This document shows, piece by piece, positions 29,924 to 40,386 of a DNA stretch of 64,000 bases (its first letter is position 1; every line of letters starts with the position of its first letter). The stretch lies in NCBI GenBank assembly GCA_002839825.1, contig PGYU01000003.1:112947-176946 (forward strand), given 5' to 3'. Source of the DNA: Ignavibacteriae bacterium HGW-Ignavibacteriae-1. Lineage in GTDB: Bacteria > Bacteroidota > Ignavibacteria > Kapaibacteriales > UBA2268. The position numbers and the translations under genes are program-made. The notes under the pieces are model-generated. The model saw nothing but the letters and a program-made list of their open reading frames with translations, was not told the DNA's origin and did no database searches.

Positions 29924-30865
29924 ATGGCAAAACATTTTAAAGTGATTATTATTGGTTCAGGTCCTGCAGGATTTACTGCAGCACTTTACGCTTCGAGAGC
30001 CAATCTCGAAGTTGCAATTTTCGAAGGAAATCAGCCCGGCGGACAACTCACTATTACGACCGATGTCGAAAATTACCCCGGATTTGCCGATGGAATCGAA
30101 GGTCCTGAAATGATGGAAATTTTCCGTAAGCAAGCCCAAAGATTCGGTGCAGTTTCATTATTCGAAACAATTGAAAAAGTAGATTTGTCCGAACGCCCGT
30201 TCAAACTGAAATCCGATAGAGAAGATTATACTTGCGATGCATTGATAATCGCAACCGGTGCAACTGCAAAGCTTTTGGACATCGAGAGCGAGCGTCGCTT
30301 TTGGGGTGCAGGGATCTCAGCATGTGCCACTTGCGATGGTTTCTTTTTCAAGGGCGAAAAAATATTCGTAATCGGCGGCGGTGATACAGCAATGGAAGAA
30401 GCGAACTATTTGACACATTTCGGCGAATCAGTCACATTAGTTCATAGACGTAGCGAATTCCGTGCATCGAAAATTATGGTCGAACGTACTCAGAAAAATC
30501 CAAAAGTCAAAATCATCACAGACAGCATTGTGGACGAATTTTTGGGCGAAGAAAACATGGGAATCAAAAGGCTGACAGGTTTGAGATTGAAAAATGTCGT
30601 TACCGGAGAAATGAGCAATCACGAAGCCGGAGGCTGTTTCATCGCAATTGGACACACTCCGAATGCATCCTTATTTGAGGGAATGCTCGACAAAGATGAG
30701 AACGGATATTTGATAACACAAGGAAAATCAACTTATACTAATATTCCGGGTGTATTTGCTTGCGGAGACGTCCAAGACCATGTCTATCGCCAAGCAGTGA
30801 CCGCAGCGGGCTCGGGATGTGCCGCTGCAATAGATGCCGAACGCTGGTTAGCCGAGCAAGAATAA
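29924..30865 (+). CDS. trxB: Thioredoxin-disulfide reductase
   Basis: GSGPAGFTAALYASRA, CATCDGFF, GGGDTAMEEANYL, FACGDVQD. ATG at 29924 (MAKHFK) preferred over the track start 29888. Confidence 0.93.
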   Translation: MAKHFKVIIIGSGPAGFTAALYASRANLEVAIFEGNQPGGQLTITTDVENYPGFADGIEGPEMMEIFRKQAQRFGAVSLFETIEKVDLSERPFKLKSDREDYTCDALIIATGATAKLLDIESERRFWGAGISACATCDGFFFKGEKIFVIGGGDTAMEEANYLTHFGESVTLVHRRSEFRASKIMVERTQKNPKVKIITDSIVDEFLGEENMGIKRLTGLRLKNVVTGEMSNHEAGGCFIAIGHTPNASLFEGMLDKDENGYLITQGKSTYTNIPGVFACGDVQDHVYRQAVTAAGSGCAAAIDAERWLAEQE

Positions 30866-30876
30866 AAATTTGACAG

Positions 30877-30903
30877 AAAGGAGTTGGCTTCCAACTCCTT
30901 TTT
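30877..30903 (+). terminator. Rho-independent terminator after trxB
   Basis: AAAGGAGTTGG-ctt-CCAACTCCTTTTT. Confidence 0.85.
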
Positions 30904-31120
30904 CATTTTGATTCTTTTTTCGATATTTTTCATACTCAACTTGATACATTAAAGCATTGACTTTAAACCATTTCCAAAATGCTAATCATTCAAAATGTTT
31001 CTGAAAATTGTTTCATACTTTATGCAATAATAAAGCACATCGTTAGTTCATACCTTTTGTGAAAAAGTATTTAATTTTAAGTGAAGATTGTTGATTTTAA
31101 AATATATAGGATTATTTGTA

Positions 31121-33181
31121 ATGTACAACATTGTAAGATTTATGGTTTTGATTTTAGCTTCTGCCGCATTTGTAAGTTTGAATTCGTGCAGTAAGGAAGA
31201 AACGACTAAAGCGGAGGAAGAGATGACAGTAAAGGCAGTAGATTCGGCAAATTTTGATTTCAATATTCATCCCGGAGATGATTTTTTCAAGTATGTAAGT
31301 GGCGGTTGGATGAAAAACAACCCAATTCCTGAATCAGAATCGCGTTGGGGAGCTTTCGCAATTTTGAATCTTGAAAATCAGACGAAACTCAGAACACTTT
31401 TTGAAGAAGCCTCAAGTGGCAAACACAAAGAAAAAGATTGGGTTAAAATCGGCGACTTTTACTCATCCGGTATGGATACCGTTGCAATCGAAAAAGCGGG
31501 AATCGAACCACTCAAACCATTGTTTGAAAAAATTGATAAGATAGCATCAGTTCAAGATTTGCAAACAACTATTGGCGAATTATCCTCATACTCGATTCAA
31601 CCAATTTTCTACTTCTATGTAAGTGCCGACGATAAAAATAGCAGTATGAATATTGCAGGATTATACCAAGGTGGATTGGGATTGCCCGATAGAGATTATT
31701 ACTTCCCGAAAGACGACAGAACCAAAAATATTTTGTCAGAATATCAAAAGCACCTTGTCAAAGTATTTGAAATTTACGGATTGGAATCAACTGAAGCAAT
31801 CAAAGCTTCCGATGTAATTCTCAAAATTGAAACTAAGATTGCCAAAGCTTCTTCGACAAAATTAGAACTCAGAGACCCGGTTAAAAATTACAACAAAATG
31901 CAAATTCAAGATTTGCAAAAATCAAGTCCAAATTTTGATTGGTCGCTCTATTTCAAAAATCTTGGAATAGACTCCCCTACAGAAATCAATGTCGGACAAC
32001 CAAAATTTTACAAAACAGTCAGCAATTTGATGAACAAAACATCAATTGAAGATTGGAAAACATTCTTGAAATGGAAAGTGATTAAAGATGCTTCACCATA
32101 TTTGAACGAAGCATACGTAAATCAAAATTTTGAATTTTACGGAAAAGTCCTAACCGGAAGCAAAGTTAATCAAGACAGATGGAAAAGAGTTTTGAACGCA
32201 ACAAGTGGCTCGCTTGGCGAATCAGTGGGCAAAATTTATTCCGAAAAATATTTTCCTGCAAAATCGAAAGAGAAAATGTTGGATTTGGTTGATAATCTTA
32301 AAATCGCATTGAAAGAACATATCCAAAATCTTTCGTGGATGGGTGATGATACCAAAGCAAAAGCATTAGTGAAACTCGAGAAAATCAATGTTAAAATTGG
32401 CTATCCCGACAAATGGAAAGACTATTCAAAAGTTGATGTTTCGAGAGACAACTATGTGATGAATGTGTTGAATGCGAGCAAATTTGAGATGGACGAAATG
32501 CTGGCGAAAATCGGCAAACCGGTTGACCGCTCTGAATGGCACATGACACCACAAACAGTCAACGCTTATTACAGCCCCAACATGAATGAAATCGTGTTCC
32601 CTGCGGCAATTCTACAGCCACCCTTCTTTTACCCTGATGGCGATGATGCCGTTAATTATGGTGCAATCGGCGTAGTAATCGGGCACGAAATGACTCACGG
32701 ATTTGATGACCAAGGCAGACAATTCGATGCCGAAGGAAATTTAGTAGAATGGTGGACAAAAGAGGACGCCGACCAGTTTACCGAAAAAGTGAAAGTCCTT
32801 GTGGACCAAGCAAACTCATTTGTTGTAATCAACGATATGAAAGTTGACGGTGCACTCACTTTAGGTGAAAACATTGCAGACCTTGGCGGCGTAACAGTCT
32901 CGCTCACAGCACTCAGAAAAGCATTAAATGGAAATGTTGACACGCCGGCGATTGACGGATTCACACCTTTGCAAAGATTTTTCATATCCTACTCGCAAGT
33001 ATGGCGCCAAAACATCCGCGATGAAGAAGAAATGAGAAGATTGAAAGAAGATGTCCATTCTCCCGGAGTTTATAGAGTCAACGGCACATTACCCAATGTC
33101 CCAGAATTCTATCAAGCTTTCAACATCACAGAAGCCAACAAACTTTACATGCCGGTTGAAAAACGCGCCATAATTTGGTAA
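31121..33181 (+). CDS. M13-family (neprilysin/PepO-like) lipoprotein metallopeptidase
   Basis: VIGHEMTHGFDDQGRQFD zinc motif, GENIADLGG, lipobox-like LNSC; ATG at 31121 preferred over 31088. Confidence 0.93.
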   Translation: MYNIVRFMVLILASAAFVSLNSCSKEETTKAEEEMTVKAVDSANFDFNIHPGDDFFKYVSGGWMKNNPIPESESRWGAFAILNLENQTKLRTLFEEASSGKHKEKDWVKIGDFYSSGMDTVAIEKAGIEPLKPLFEKIDKIASVQDLQTTIGELSSYSIQPIFYFYVSADDKNSSMNIAGLYQGGLGLPDRDYYFPKDDRTKNILSEYQKHLVKVFEIYGLESTEAIKASDVILKIETKIAKASSTKLELRDPVKNYNKMQIQDLQKSSPNFDWSLYFKNLGIDSPTEINVGQPKFYKTVSNLMNKTSIEDWKTFLKWKVIKDASPYLNEAYVNQNFEFYGKVLTGSKVNQDRWKRVLNATSGSLGESVGKIYSEKYFPAKSKEKMLDLVDNLKIALKEHIQNLSWMGDDTKAKALVKLEKINVKIGYPDKWKDYSKVDVSRDNYVMNVLNASKFEMDEMLAKIGKPVDRSEWHMTPQTVNAYYSPNMNEIVFPAAILQPPFFYPDGDDAVNYGAIGVVIGHEMTHGFDDQGRQFDAEGNLVEWWTKEDADQFTEKVKVLVDQANSFVVINDMKVDGALTLGENIADLGGVTVSLTALRKALNGNVDTPAIDGFTPLQRFFISYSQVWRQNIRDEEEMRRLKEDVHSPGVYRVNGTLPNVPEFYQAFNITEANKLYMPVEKRAIIW

Positions 33182-33221
33182 TATTGATATGCCATTGGTG
33201 TGATGAACAAGAATTTATACA

Positions 33222-33249
33222 ACAAAAGCCGGAGCAATCCGGCTTTTGT
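33222..33249. terminator. Bidirectional-type terminator hairpin
   Basis: ACAAAAGCCGGA-gcaa-TCCGGCTTTTGT, perfect 12-bp stem between convergent genes. Confidence 0.7.
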
Positions 33250-33307
33250 GTTTTATGTGTGCGAATCTGAGTTTTAAATCTTTAGCCGGCTATATAGGCG
33301 TGGGAAT

Positions 33308-33775
33308 TTAGAATCCATTAAAATGTGAAATATCTATCAAAAGCACTTTGCCATGAATGGTCGCGAAATCAAAACTGATATATTGATCATAATCAGAATG
33401 ACACTTACGTTTCACATCAATCGAAAACATATCTTTAGCAAGGTGATTATATCGATAAGGAAATCCACTTTTAAAGAAATCTGAGATTTCAAGATTTTCT
33501 ACATTTTGTATAAAATGAATCGGGTAAGATTCCGGAAAAGCACCTTGCATAAATTCAGGATTATAAAATTCGCTGTTTTCAATTATTTCAACCACTTGAT
33601 TAGGATTGTCAATTATTTTTTGAACAAATTCTCTTTCCTTTTCTGTCTCAGCTTTAAACTTTCGATATGTTGGAGTTAACTTCCAATATAAGTCATCGAT
33701 CCCACGAATTCCTGTGCATGAATTCATAATGACACTCAATATTATGGCTAATACGATATACATTTTCATCTTCAT
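33308..33775 (-). CDS. Hypothetical lipoprotein
   Basis: MKMKMYIVLAIILSVIMNSCTG signal peptide/lipobox-like; the track start 33910 includes an unlikely N-terminal extension. Confidence 0.5.
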   Translation of the reverse strand: MKMKMYIVLAIILSVIMNSCTGIRGIDDLYWKLTPTYRKFKAETEKEREFVQKIIDNPNQVVEIIENSEFYNPEFMQGAFPESYPIHFIQNVENLEISDFFKSGFPYRYNHLAKDMFSIDVKRKCHSDYDQYISFDFATIHGKVLLIDISHFNGF

Positions 33776-33891
33776 ATTGTCGACCTTATTTGCATATTTA
33801 GTTTGAATGTTTATCCAATTACTATTTTGCAAACATATAAAAAAAAAGAATAGCATCAAATTCAAATTGCGAAATGTCGTGTCCAAATACC

Positions 33892-33988
33892 AGATGTGCC
33901 ACACCTGCAAAGGTGTGGCACATCTATAACGTCATTTTCCCCTTCTATGTTTTCGTTCATTTCCCTTACCCACGAATAAATTCGTGGG
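33892..33988. repeat. Two perfect short hairpins in tandem (REP-like element candidate)
   Basis: AGATGTGCCACACCT-gcaa-AGGTGTGGCACATCT (33892-33925) and CCCACGAA-taaa-TTCGTGGG (33969-33988) in a non-coding gap. Confidence 0.5.
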
Positions 33989-34042
33989 CTATGTTAATAT
34001 CTCTCAACTGTTTCCCATCCCGCCAGTTGTAACAAAGACAAC

Positions 34043-34077
34043 AAAAAAAAAAAAAAGCTGCCCATTCGAGCAGCTTT
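34043..34077 (-). terminator. Terminator of the atp operon
   Basis: Minus strand AAAGCTGC-tcgaatgg-GCAGCTTT followed by a T-tract, just after the atpG stop. Confidence 0.85.
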
Positions 34078-34104
34078 CATGATATATAAATTTTTTCTGT
34101 GTGT

Positions 34105-34989
34105 TTATGCACTTTTGAGAGCGTCGGCACCACCGATGATTTCGAGCATCTCTTTTGTGATGTCGGCTTGGCGGGCTTTGTTGTATTGCAACTCGAGGAA
34201 TGTAATCAATTCCTTGGCGTTGCGAGTGGCATTATCCATTGCTATTCTGCGGGCGGCTTGCTCTGCGGCGTTGGATTCGAGAAGGGCGCTCCAAATTTTG
34301 ATGTCCACAAGCTTTGGCAGCAAATCATCTATGATTGCCTCTTTCGATGGCTCGAATATGTAATCAACCGATGTATTGGATTGGGTCGTTTGCTCGATGT
34401 TTTCAATTGGCAATACGTTTCTGATTGACGGTGCTTGTCTCATAACGTTGATGAATTCATTTGTCACGACGACGACTTTGTCATATTGCCCTTCAATAAA
34501 TTTACCTGCGAAGACATCCACAATTTGGCGTGTGTGCTCGAAATTTAATTGAGCAAAAATTCCCTGAAATTCGGCTATTACATTGTAGTTGCGTTTTTTG
34601 AGAAATGATATGCCTTTTCTGCCGATGGCTACAAAATGGATGACTGCTCCGGGATATTGCATTTTCAATTCTTCAGAATGACGAACAGCTTCTTTTAGCA
34701 AATTGGTGTTGAAACTGCCGCAAAGTCCACGGTCGGACGTCACAACGACGAGAGCGATATTCTTGACTTCGTTTGTTTTTCTGAGCAATGGATGCGTGTA
34801 ATCATCCGATAGCGAGGAGACAAGATTGGACAAAATGAAGTCAATTTTGCGGAAGTACGGGCGAGCCGATTCGATTGAGGTTTGGGCACGCTTCAATTTT
34901 GCAGTCGCAACCATTTTCATCGCCGAAGTGATTTTCGATGTACTTTTGACACCTTGAATCCGTTGTCTTATATCTCTTAATGTAGCCAT
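34105..34989 (-). CDS. atpG: F1 ATP synthase gamma subunit
   Basis: MATLRDIRQRIQGVKSTSKITSAMKMVATAKLKRAQ, VVTSDRGLCGSFNTN, C-terminal RQADITKEMLEIIGGADAL. Confidence 0.96.
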   Translation of the reverse strand: MATLRDIRQRIQGVKSTSKITSAMKMVATAKLKRAQTSIESARPYFRKIDFILSNLVSSLSDDYTHPLLRKTNEVKNIALVVVTSDRGLCGSFNTNLLKEAVRHSEELKMQYPGAVIHFVAIGRKGISFLKKRNYNVIAEFQGIFAQLNFEHTRQIVDVFAGKFIEGQYDKVVVVTNEFINVMRQAPSIRNVLPIENIEQTTQSNTSVDYIFEPSKEAIIDDLLPKLVDIKIWSALLESNAAEQAARRIAMDNATRNAKELITFLELQYNKARQADITKEMLEIIGGADALKSA

Positions 34990-35010
34990 AATATTTCGTC
35001 GTTATTTTGC

Positions 35011-35976
35011 TTAATATATTTTTTGATTTTTTTCCAAGTAAGCGTTTACGTAGTCCGCAACGCTTTCCTCGAGTGTTCTGAACTTGTATTTCAATCCCGA
35101 TTCAGCTAATTTGCTCATGTCTGCTTCAGTATAATTTTGGTACTGATTGGCGATTGATTCGGGCATGTCAACGTATTCGATGTCGGGCTTAATTCCCAGC
35201 GATGCAAAAACTGCATTTGCCAAATCATTCCAACTGCGAGATTGTCCCGTTCCCAAATTATAAATCCCCGAAAAACTGCTGTCAAGGAACATTTTCCAAA
35301 CAACTTCAACAACATCCATTACATAAATGAAGTCGCGTTTTTGACCGCCGTCGCCAAATTCGGACGTATTCGATTTGAACAAGCTAACTTTTCCTGTCTC
35401 TTTGATTTGCTTATATGATTTGAATACCATGCTTGCCATTCCGGCTTTGTGATATTCGTTCGGACCAAACACGTTGAAAAATTTAATTCCCGTGAAAGTT
35501 TTGTCCAAACCCGAATCAATCACCCAATTATCAAAGAGTTGTTTGGAAAATCCGTAGCAATTCAAGGGCATTAGTCCGTCAAAATTCTTATCCGAATAAC
35601 CCAAACTTCCGTCGCCATAAGTTGCAGCACTACTTGCGTATATGAACTTTATATGATTTCGGTCAGCGTACTCGGCAAGGTCAATGCTGTAAGCCAAATT
35701 ATTATCCAATAAATATTCGGCATCAGTTTCCGTAGTGGACGAGCATGCACCGAAATGAATAATTGCGTTGATTCCTGCGGCAAATTCCCTTTGCTTTAGT
35801 TTTTCGCGAAATTCATCCTTGTTGTAATAATACTTGAACTTTTTGCCCAACAAGTTTTTCCATTTTTCGTGGGTTCCCAAATTATCAACGACGAGGATAT
35901 CTTTGATACCCTCATCGTTAAGTTTTCTCAAAAAACATGAACCTATGAAACCGGCTCCGCCTGTAAGGACTAACAT
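35011..35976 (-). CDS. hldD: ADP-L-glycero-D-manno-heptose 6-epimerase
   Basis: GGAGFIGSCFLRKLN, HFGACSSTTETD, YASSAATYGDGSLGY, FFNVFGPNEYHKAGMASMVFK, FIYVMDVVEV. Confidence 0.93.
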   Translation of the reverse strand: MLVLTGGAGFIGSCFLRKLNDEGIKDILVVDNLGTHEKWKNLLGKKFKYYYNKDEFREKLKQREFAAGINAIIHFGACSSTTETDAEYLLDNNLAYSIDLAEYADRNHIKFIYASSAATYGDGSLGYSDKNFDGLMPLNCYGFSKQLFDNWVIDSGLDKTFTGIKFFNVFGPNEYHKAGMASMVFKSYKQIKETGKVSLFKSNTSEFGDGGQKRDFIYVMDVVEVVWKMFLDSSFSGIYNLGTGQSRSWNDLANAVFASLGIKPDIEYVDMPESIANQYQNYTEADMSKLAESGLKYKFRTLEESVADYVNAYLEKNQKIY

Positions 35977-35977
35977 A

Positions 35978-37534
35978 TTATTTTTTCAAACTTTTCATGA
36001 AAGTCGAATTGAAGCTCTTAATCAAATCGTTAAGGCGCTTCTTAATATCGTCGGTAAGTTCGTTTTTGTCCAAAATTTCTACTAACAAATCTGCGTGTAA
36101 ATTATCAAAATACTCGTAGTATTCTTTTTCGTAACGTTTGATTTCGTGCAAAGGTATATCGTCCAAGAAACTGTTTGTAGCTGCATAAATCAACACAATT
36201 TGCTTTTCAACAGGTATTGGATGGAACTGTGGTTGTTTCAAAATTTCTGTCAACAATCCACCACGTTTCAATTTTGCTTGAGTTGATTTGTCCAAATCCG
36301 AACCGAATTTTGCAAATGCTTCCAATTCGCGGAACATCGCCAATTCGAGTTTCAAGGGTCCTGCAATCTTTTTCATAGCTTTGATTTGAGCGGCACCACC
36401 CACACGAGATACCGAGATACCAACGTTCAATGCAGGACGTACACCGGCGTTGAACAAGTTTGGTTCGAGATAAATCTGACCGTCGGTGATTGAAATCACG
36501 TTGGTCGGGATATATGCAGATACGTCGCCTGCTTGAGTTTCGATAACAGGCAATGCAGTCAACGAACCGCCACCTTTGCTGTCGTGTAATTTAGCAGCAC
36601 GCTCTAACAAACGGCTATGGAGATAGAATACGTCACCCGGATATGCTTCGCGTCCCGGTGGGCGTCTAAGCAGCAATGAAACTTGGCGATAAGCCGCAGC
36701 TTGTTTCGACAAGTCATCATATACGATAAGCGCATCCATTCCGTTATCGCGGAAATATTCACCCATCGAGCATCCGCAGAAAGGTGCGATGAACTGAAGT
36801 GGCGCAGGGTCGGAGGCATTCGCAGTTACGATGATAGTGTATTCCATCGCTCCGTATTCTTCGAGATACGATAATACGTTTGCAACTGTAGAACCTTTTT
36901 GACCGATTGCTACGTAAATACAGTAAACAGGTTTGATTCCGCGTGCTTTGGCGTCTTCGGAGTGAGTATATTTTTGGCTGATTATTGTGTCGAGTGCCAC
37001 AATTGTCTTGCCTGTTTGGCGGTCACCAATTATCAACTCACGTTGACCTCTTCCGATTGGAATCAATGCGTCAATAGCCTTGATACCGGTCTGAAGCGGA
37101 ACATTAACGGGTTGACGAAACATTACACCCAAAGCTTTTCTTTCAATAGGGTAAAATTGATTTGTATCAATCGGACCTTTGCCATCAATTGGAATGCCGA
37201 GCGGATTGACCACTCTACCCAATAATTCTGTACCGATTGGCACTGATGCCACACGATTTGTACGGCGAACTGTATCGCCTTCTTTTACTAAATTGTCATC
37301 ACCAAATAATATGACGCCGACGTTGTCTTCTTCCAAATTCAGTACCATACCGTACACATCATTCGGAAATTCGACAAGTTCAGCCGCCATTACGTTTCTC
37401 AATCCGTAAACGCGAGCTACACCGTCACCAATTTGAAGCACCGTCCCGACTTCGTAGATATCGGTTTCGTTTTCGAATCCTGATAACTGTCGTCTTAATA
37501 TTGCTGATATTTCATCCGGACGAACATCTGCCAT
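35978..37534 (-). CDS. atpA: F1 ATP synthase alpha subunit
   Basis: [15 protein letters not shown] Walker [44 protein letters not shown]. Confidence 0.97.
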   Translation of the reverse strand: MADVRPDEISAILRRQLSGFENETDIYEVGTVLQIGDGVARVYGLRNVMAAELVEFPNDVYGMVLNLEEDNVGVILFGDDNLVKEGDTVRRTNRVASVPIGTELLGRVVNPLGIPIDGKGPIDTNQFYPIERKALGVMFRQPVNVPLQTGIKAIDALIPIGRGQRELIIGDRQTGKTIVALDTIISQKYTHSEDAKARGIKPVYCIYVAIGQKGSTVANVLSYLEEYGAMEYTIIVTANASDPAPLQFIAPFCGCSMGEYFRDNGMDALIVYDDLSKQAAAYRQVSLLLRRPPGREAYPGDVFYLHSRLLERAAKLHDSKGGGSLTALPVIETQAGDVSAYIPTNVISITDGQIYLEPNLFNAGVRPALNVGISVSRVGGAAQIKAMKKIAGPLKLELAMFRELEAFAKFGSDLDKSTQAKLKRGGLLTEILKQPQFHPIPVEKQIVLIYAATNSFLDDIPLHEIKRYEKEYYEYFDNLHADLLVEILDKNELTDDIKKRLNDLIKSFNSTFMKSLKK

Positions 37535-37563
37535 TGTAAAACCTTTATAATAATTTTAATTTT

Positions 37564-38121
37564 TTAATTGATTTCAACATCAAGAGTTTCTTTAAGTCTA
37601 ACTCGTAAATTTTCTAATTTATTGCTAATCGAAGCATCAAATACTTTGTCGGCAATTCGCACCATAATTCCACCTTTGATAGACGGATTGATAACAAATG
37701 TCGGTTTTATTTTTTTCTCGGTAGATTTGGTAAGCCCTGCCAATACATTTGCTTTGGTTGCTTCGTCCATTTCTCGTGCAGTAGTGATAGTAGCTTCGAC
37801 AATATTATTTTCACGATTGTAAATGATTTCAAATTGTCTGATTATGCTAAGAATTAGCCATTCACGCTGCTTGTGAGCCAAAAGTTTGATGAATTCTAAG
37901 GTAGTTTCACCAATTTGGTTCGTAAATATTTCATCAAAAATTGCTTCTTTTTTGCGATGATTGATTACCGGACTTTTGATAAAGTTCAATAATTCCGAAT
38001 TAGATGAAATTGTTCGCTGAACATTCAACATATCGGCATAAACTTTTTCTACCGAATCGAATTGAACGGCGATTCCGTATAATGCTTTGGCATATCTGCT
38101 GGAAACTTTTTGTTCAACCAT
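37564..38121 (-). CDS. atpH: ATP synthase delta subunit
   Basis: SSRYAKALYGIA..., C-terminal KPTFVINPSIKGGIMVRIADKVFDASISNKLENLRVRL; operon position. Confidence 0.92.
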   Translation of the reverse strand: MVEQKVSSRYAKALYGIAVQFDSVEKVYADMLNVQRTISSNSELLNFIKSPVINHRKKEAIFDEIFTNQIGETTLEFIKLLAHKQREWLILSIIRQFEIIYNRENNIVEATITTAREMDEATKANVLAGLTKSTEKKIKPTFVINPSIKGGIMVRIADKVFDASISNKLENLRVRLKETLDVEIN

Positions 38122-38123
38122 GA

Positions 38124-38618
38124 TTAATTATTCGGCAATTTATCAATGAAATCATTAATTAGCTTTTTGTCCTTTGCTCCGTCCAATTTTTCCATCAAAA
38201 TTTGCTCGGTAGCCATGACGACAAGGTCGGCAACTTCGGAGCGTAATTGTACAAGAGCGGCTTCCTTGGTTCTTTCAATTTCTTTAAGAGCATCTTGAAT
38301 TTTTGATTTTTTGACAGCTTCAGCCTCTTCGGTAGCTTTTTTAATGTGCAAATCGGCTTGTTCTCTGCCTTTTGCCATCATTTCAGCCACTTGAGCTTGA
38401 GTATTATCTAACTTTTCTTGGCTTTCGACAAGCAATTTCATTGCATTTTTATTGGCTGCATCAGCGCTGTCTATAGCATGTTGGATTGAATCTTCTCTTG
38501 CTTTAATAGCATTGACAATGCCTTTGCCACCAAATTTGATAAGCAAAAACAAGAAAATACCAAAGTTGATAACAGTCCAGAAAACTAAACCGTGAGGTAT
38601 ATTTAAAATGGAATCCAT
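38124..38618 (-). CDS. atpF: ATP synthase b subunit
   Basis: N-terminal TM helix followed by long coiled coil; operon position. Confidence 0.92.
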   Translation of the reverse strand: MDSILNIPHGLVFWTVINFGIFLFLLIKFGGKGIVNAIKAREDSIQHAIDSADAANKNAMKLLVESQEKLDNTQAQVAEMMAKGREQADLHIKKATEEAEAVKKSKIQDALKEIERTKEAALVQLRSEVADLVVMATEQILMEKLDGAKDKKLINDFIDKLPNN

Positions 38619-38662
38619 ATTTCCTCAATAATGAATTAAATAATAAAAATGATACATATTCT

Positions 38663-38703
38663 AAAAAAAGAGTGTGGAACGGAATACTTTAATATTCCGC
38701 TCC
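38663..38703 (-). terminator. Hairpin plus U-tract between atpE and atpF (attenuator/terminator-like)
   Basis: Minus strand GGAGCGGAATA-ttaaag-TATTCCGTTCC (one G-U pair), then acactcTTTTTTT. Confidence 0.6.
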
Positions 38704-38726
38704 AACTCGAAAAAACTCAATCGTTA

Positions 38727-38990
38727 TTACTTAATTGCAAGCAATAAGCAAATAACGGCAGCGAACATCGCGATACCTTCGATAAGAGCGGCGGCAATAA
38801 TCATGGTAGTTCTGATATCACCTGCAGCTTCGGGTTGTCTGCCCGATGCTTCTAAGGCTGATGAAGCCAATTTACCAATGCCCATACCGGCGCCGATTAC
38901 TGTCAAGCCTGCTCCGAGACCGGCGGCTAAAAATGCTAATGAAGTTGCGTCCATTTCAAATCTCCAATTTTTGTTAGAATGATATATCAA
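38727..38990 (-). CDS. atpE: ATP synthase c subunit
   Basis: AAGLGAGLTVIGAGMGIGKLASSALEASGRQPEA, IIAAALIEGIAMFA. Confidence 0.95.
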   Translation of the reverse strand: MIYHSNKNWRFEMDATSLAFLAAGLGAGLTVIGAGMGIGKLASSALEASGRQPEAAGDIRTTMIIAAALIEGIAMFAAVICLLLAIK

Positions 38991-39002
38991 ATAAATTTTA
39001 AA

Positions 39003-40067
39003 TTAATGTGCATGACTTTCGTTTCCATGCTCGTGAGCATGGTCACCAATTGCTAAACCTACAAATATTGCCGTCAACATTGTGAACAAATAAGCTTGGA
39101 TTGTTGCTACCAACAACTCAAGGGCGTAAATGAACAGTGAAAAAGCTGTTATTGCCGGCGAAAGTGCCAATGTCTTGAAAAAGAATAAAATCCCTAATAG
39201 CGAGAGCAAAATTACGTGTCCCGCTGTCATATTTGCAAAAAGACGTATTGTGAGTGCGAACGGCTTAATGAACATACCCACAACTTCGATAGGAACCATT
39301 ATGAAGGCTAACCACCACGGAGCTCCGCCGAGTAAATGTTTGAACCACGCCCCAACACCCGAAACTTTCATTGCCGTTAAATTGATTACGAGGAATGAGA
39401 TTATTGCCAAACCTGCTGTGGTTGCTATTGCACCTGTAGCTGTATGACCTCCCGGGATTAATCCCATCAAATTCATCGTCCAAATGAAGAAAAATACGGC
39501 TAAGAAATATGGAAGTAAGAAATCCGCCACTGCTACCGAAGGTATGTTTGGGCGAACCATTTGGTCGCGTACATAAACTACGATTGATTCGACTGCATTT
39601 TGGAAACCTGTTGGTGCTTTGCCCGGACGCTTCTTGTATCCTACAAATGCTTTGCGGAATACTGCAACACAAATAAGTATTGCAAGCCATTGGAAAACTA
39701 CAAAGTTGGTTATGGATAAATCCCAAGCAGGCGCAAGACCGGTTTCGTTATTAACTATTGATTTGTGACCTTTGTGTTCGGTCACTGTATATAATCCTGA
39801 TTCTTTGACGGCTTCAGTATTTTTATAAAAATGGAAACCGTTGTCTATGTATATTTTGGGGAGGTCGGTGATTTTGTATGCTCCAAAGTAAAGAGCATCG
39901 TGGTCGTTTAATTTTCCCAACAATTGCATGAAAATCGATTCTTCTTGCTCTCCATGCCCGTGTGTTGTGTCGGAATGTGAATGATCGTGTTCATGAATTT
40001 CTAATTCGTCCGATGAAATTTTAGTATCTATCAAATCCAACTTTGTGTTGGAATTATCTTGACTCAT
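39003..40067 (-). CDS. atpB: ATP synthase a subunit
   Basis: Multi-TM; FIKPFALTIRLFANMTAGHVIL, LELLVATIQAYLFTMLTAIFVGLAIGDHAHEH; His-rich N- and C-termini. Confidence 0.95.
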   Translation of the reverse strand: MSQDNSNTKLDLIDTKISSDELEIHEHDHSHSDTTHGHGEQEESIFMQLLGKLNDHDALYFGAYKITDLPKIYIDNGFHFYKNTEAVKESGLYTVTEHKGHKSIVNNETGLAPAWDLSITNFVVFQWLAILICVAVFRKAFVGYKKRPGKAPTGFQNAVESIVVYVRDQMVRPNIPSVAVADFLLPYFLAVFFFIWTMNLMGLIPGGHTATGAIATTAGLAIISFLVINLTAMKVSGVGAWFKHLLGGAPWWLAFIMVPIEVVGMFIKPFALTIRLFANMTAGHVILLSLLGILFFFKTLALSPAITAFSLFIYALELLVATIQAYLFTMLTAIFVGLAIGDHAHEHGNESHAH

Positions 40068-40089
40068 GCAAAAACCCTTTGTTTATCAT

Positions 40090-40386
40090 TCATTTGAATT
40101 TTATCACGCTATAACGTTTGTTGATATATAATATTTCAACCAACAAAGCCAGAAAATGAGACGCTACAAAACTAACTGCGAAAACTACTTGGTCGAAACC
40201 ACTGAACATTATAATTGCTACTACAATAACTACCGAAACCAAGAATTTGATTGCCAGCATTCCAAAGAATTTACTGACAAAATCCTTCCAATTTTGCTTC
40301 TCCATAATTTTTTCGAGCCTTTTGATTACTATAAAAGCTCCGATTGCATTTATGACGACTGACGTAAGTATAGCTAATAATGTCAA
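40090..40386 (-). CDS. Small membrane protein, AtpI-like
   Basis: Four hydrophobic stretches, position upstream of atpB; 4-nt overlap with the upstream ORF. Confidence 0.5.
   Translation of the reverse strand: MTLLAILTSVVINAIGAFIVIKRLEKIMEKQNWKDFVSKFFGMLAIKFLVSVVIVVAIIMFSGFDQVVFAVSFVASHFLALLVEILYINKRYSVIKFK

Noticed and set aside
39265-39726. 153-aa minus-strand ORF inside atpB
   Set aside because: Alternate frame of atpB; sequence lacks any coherent domain.
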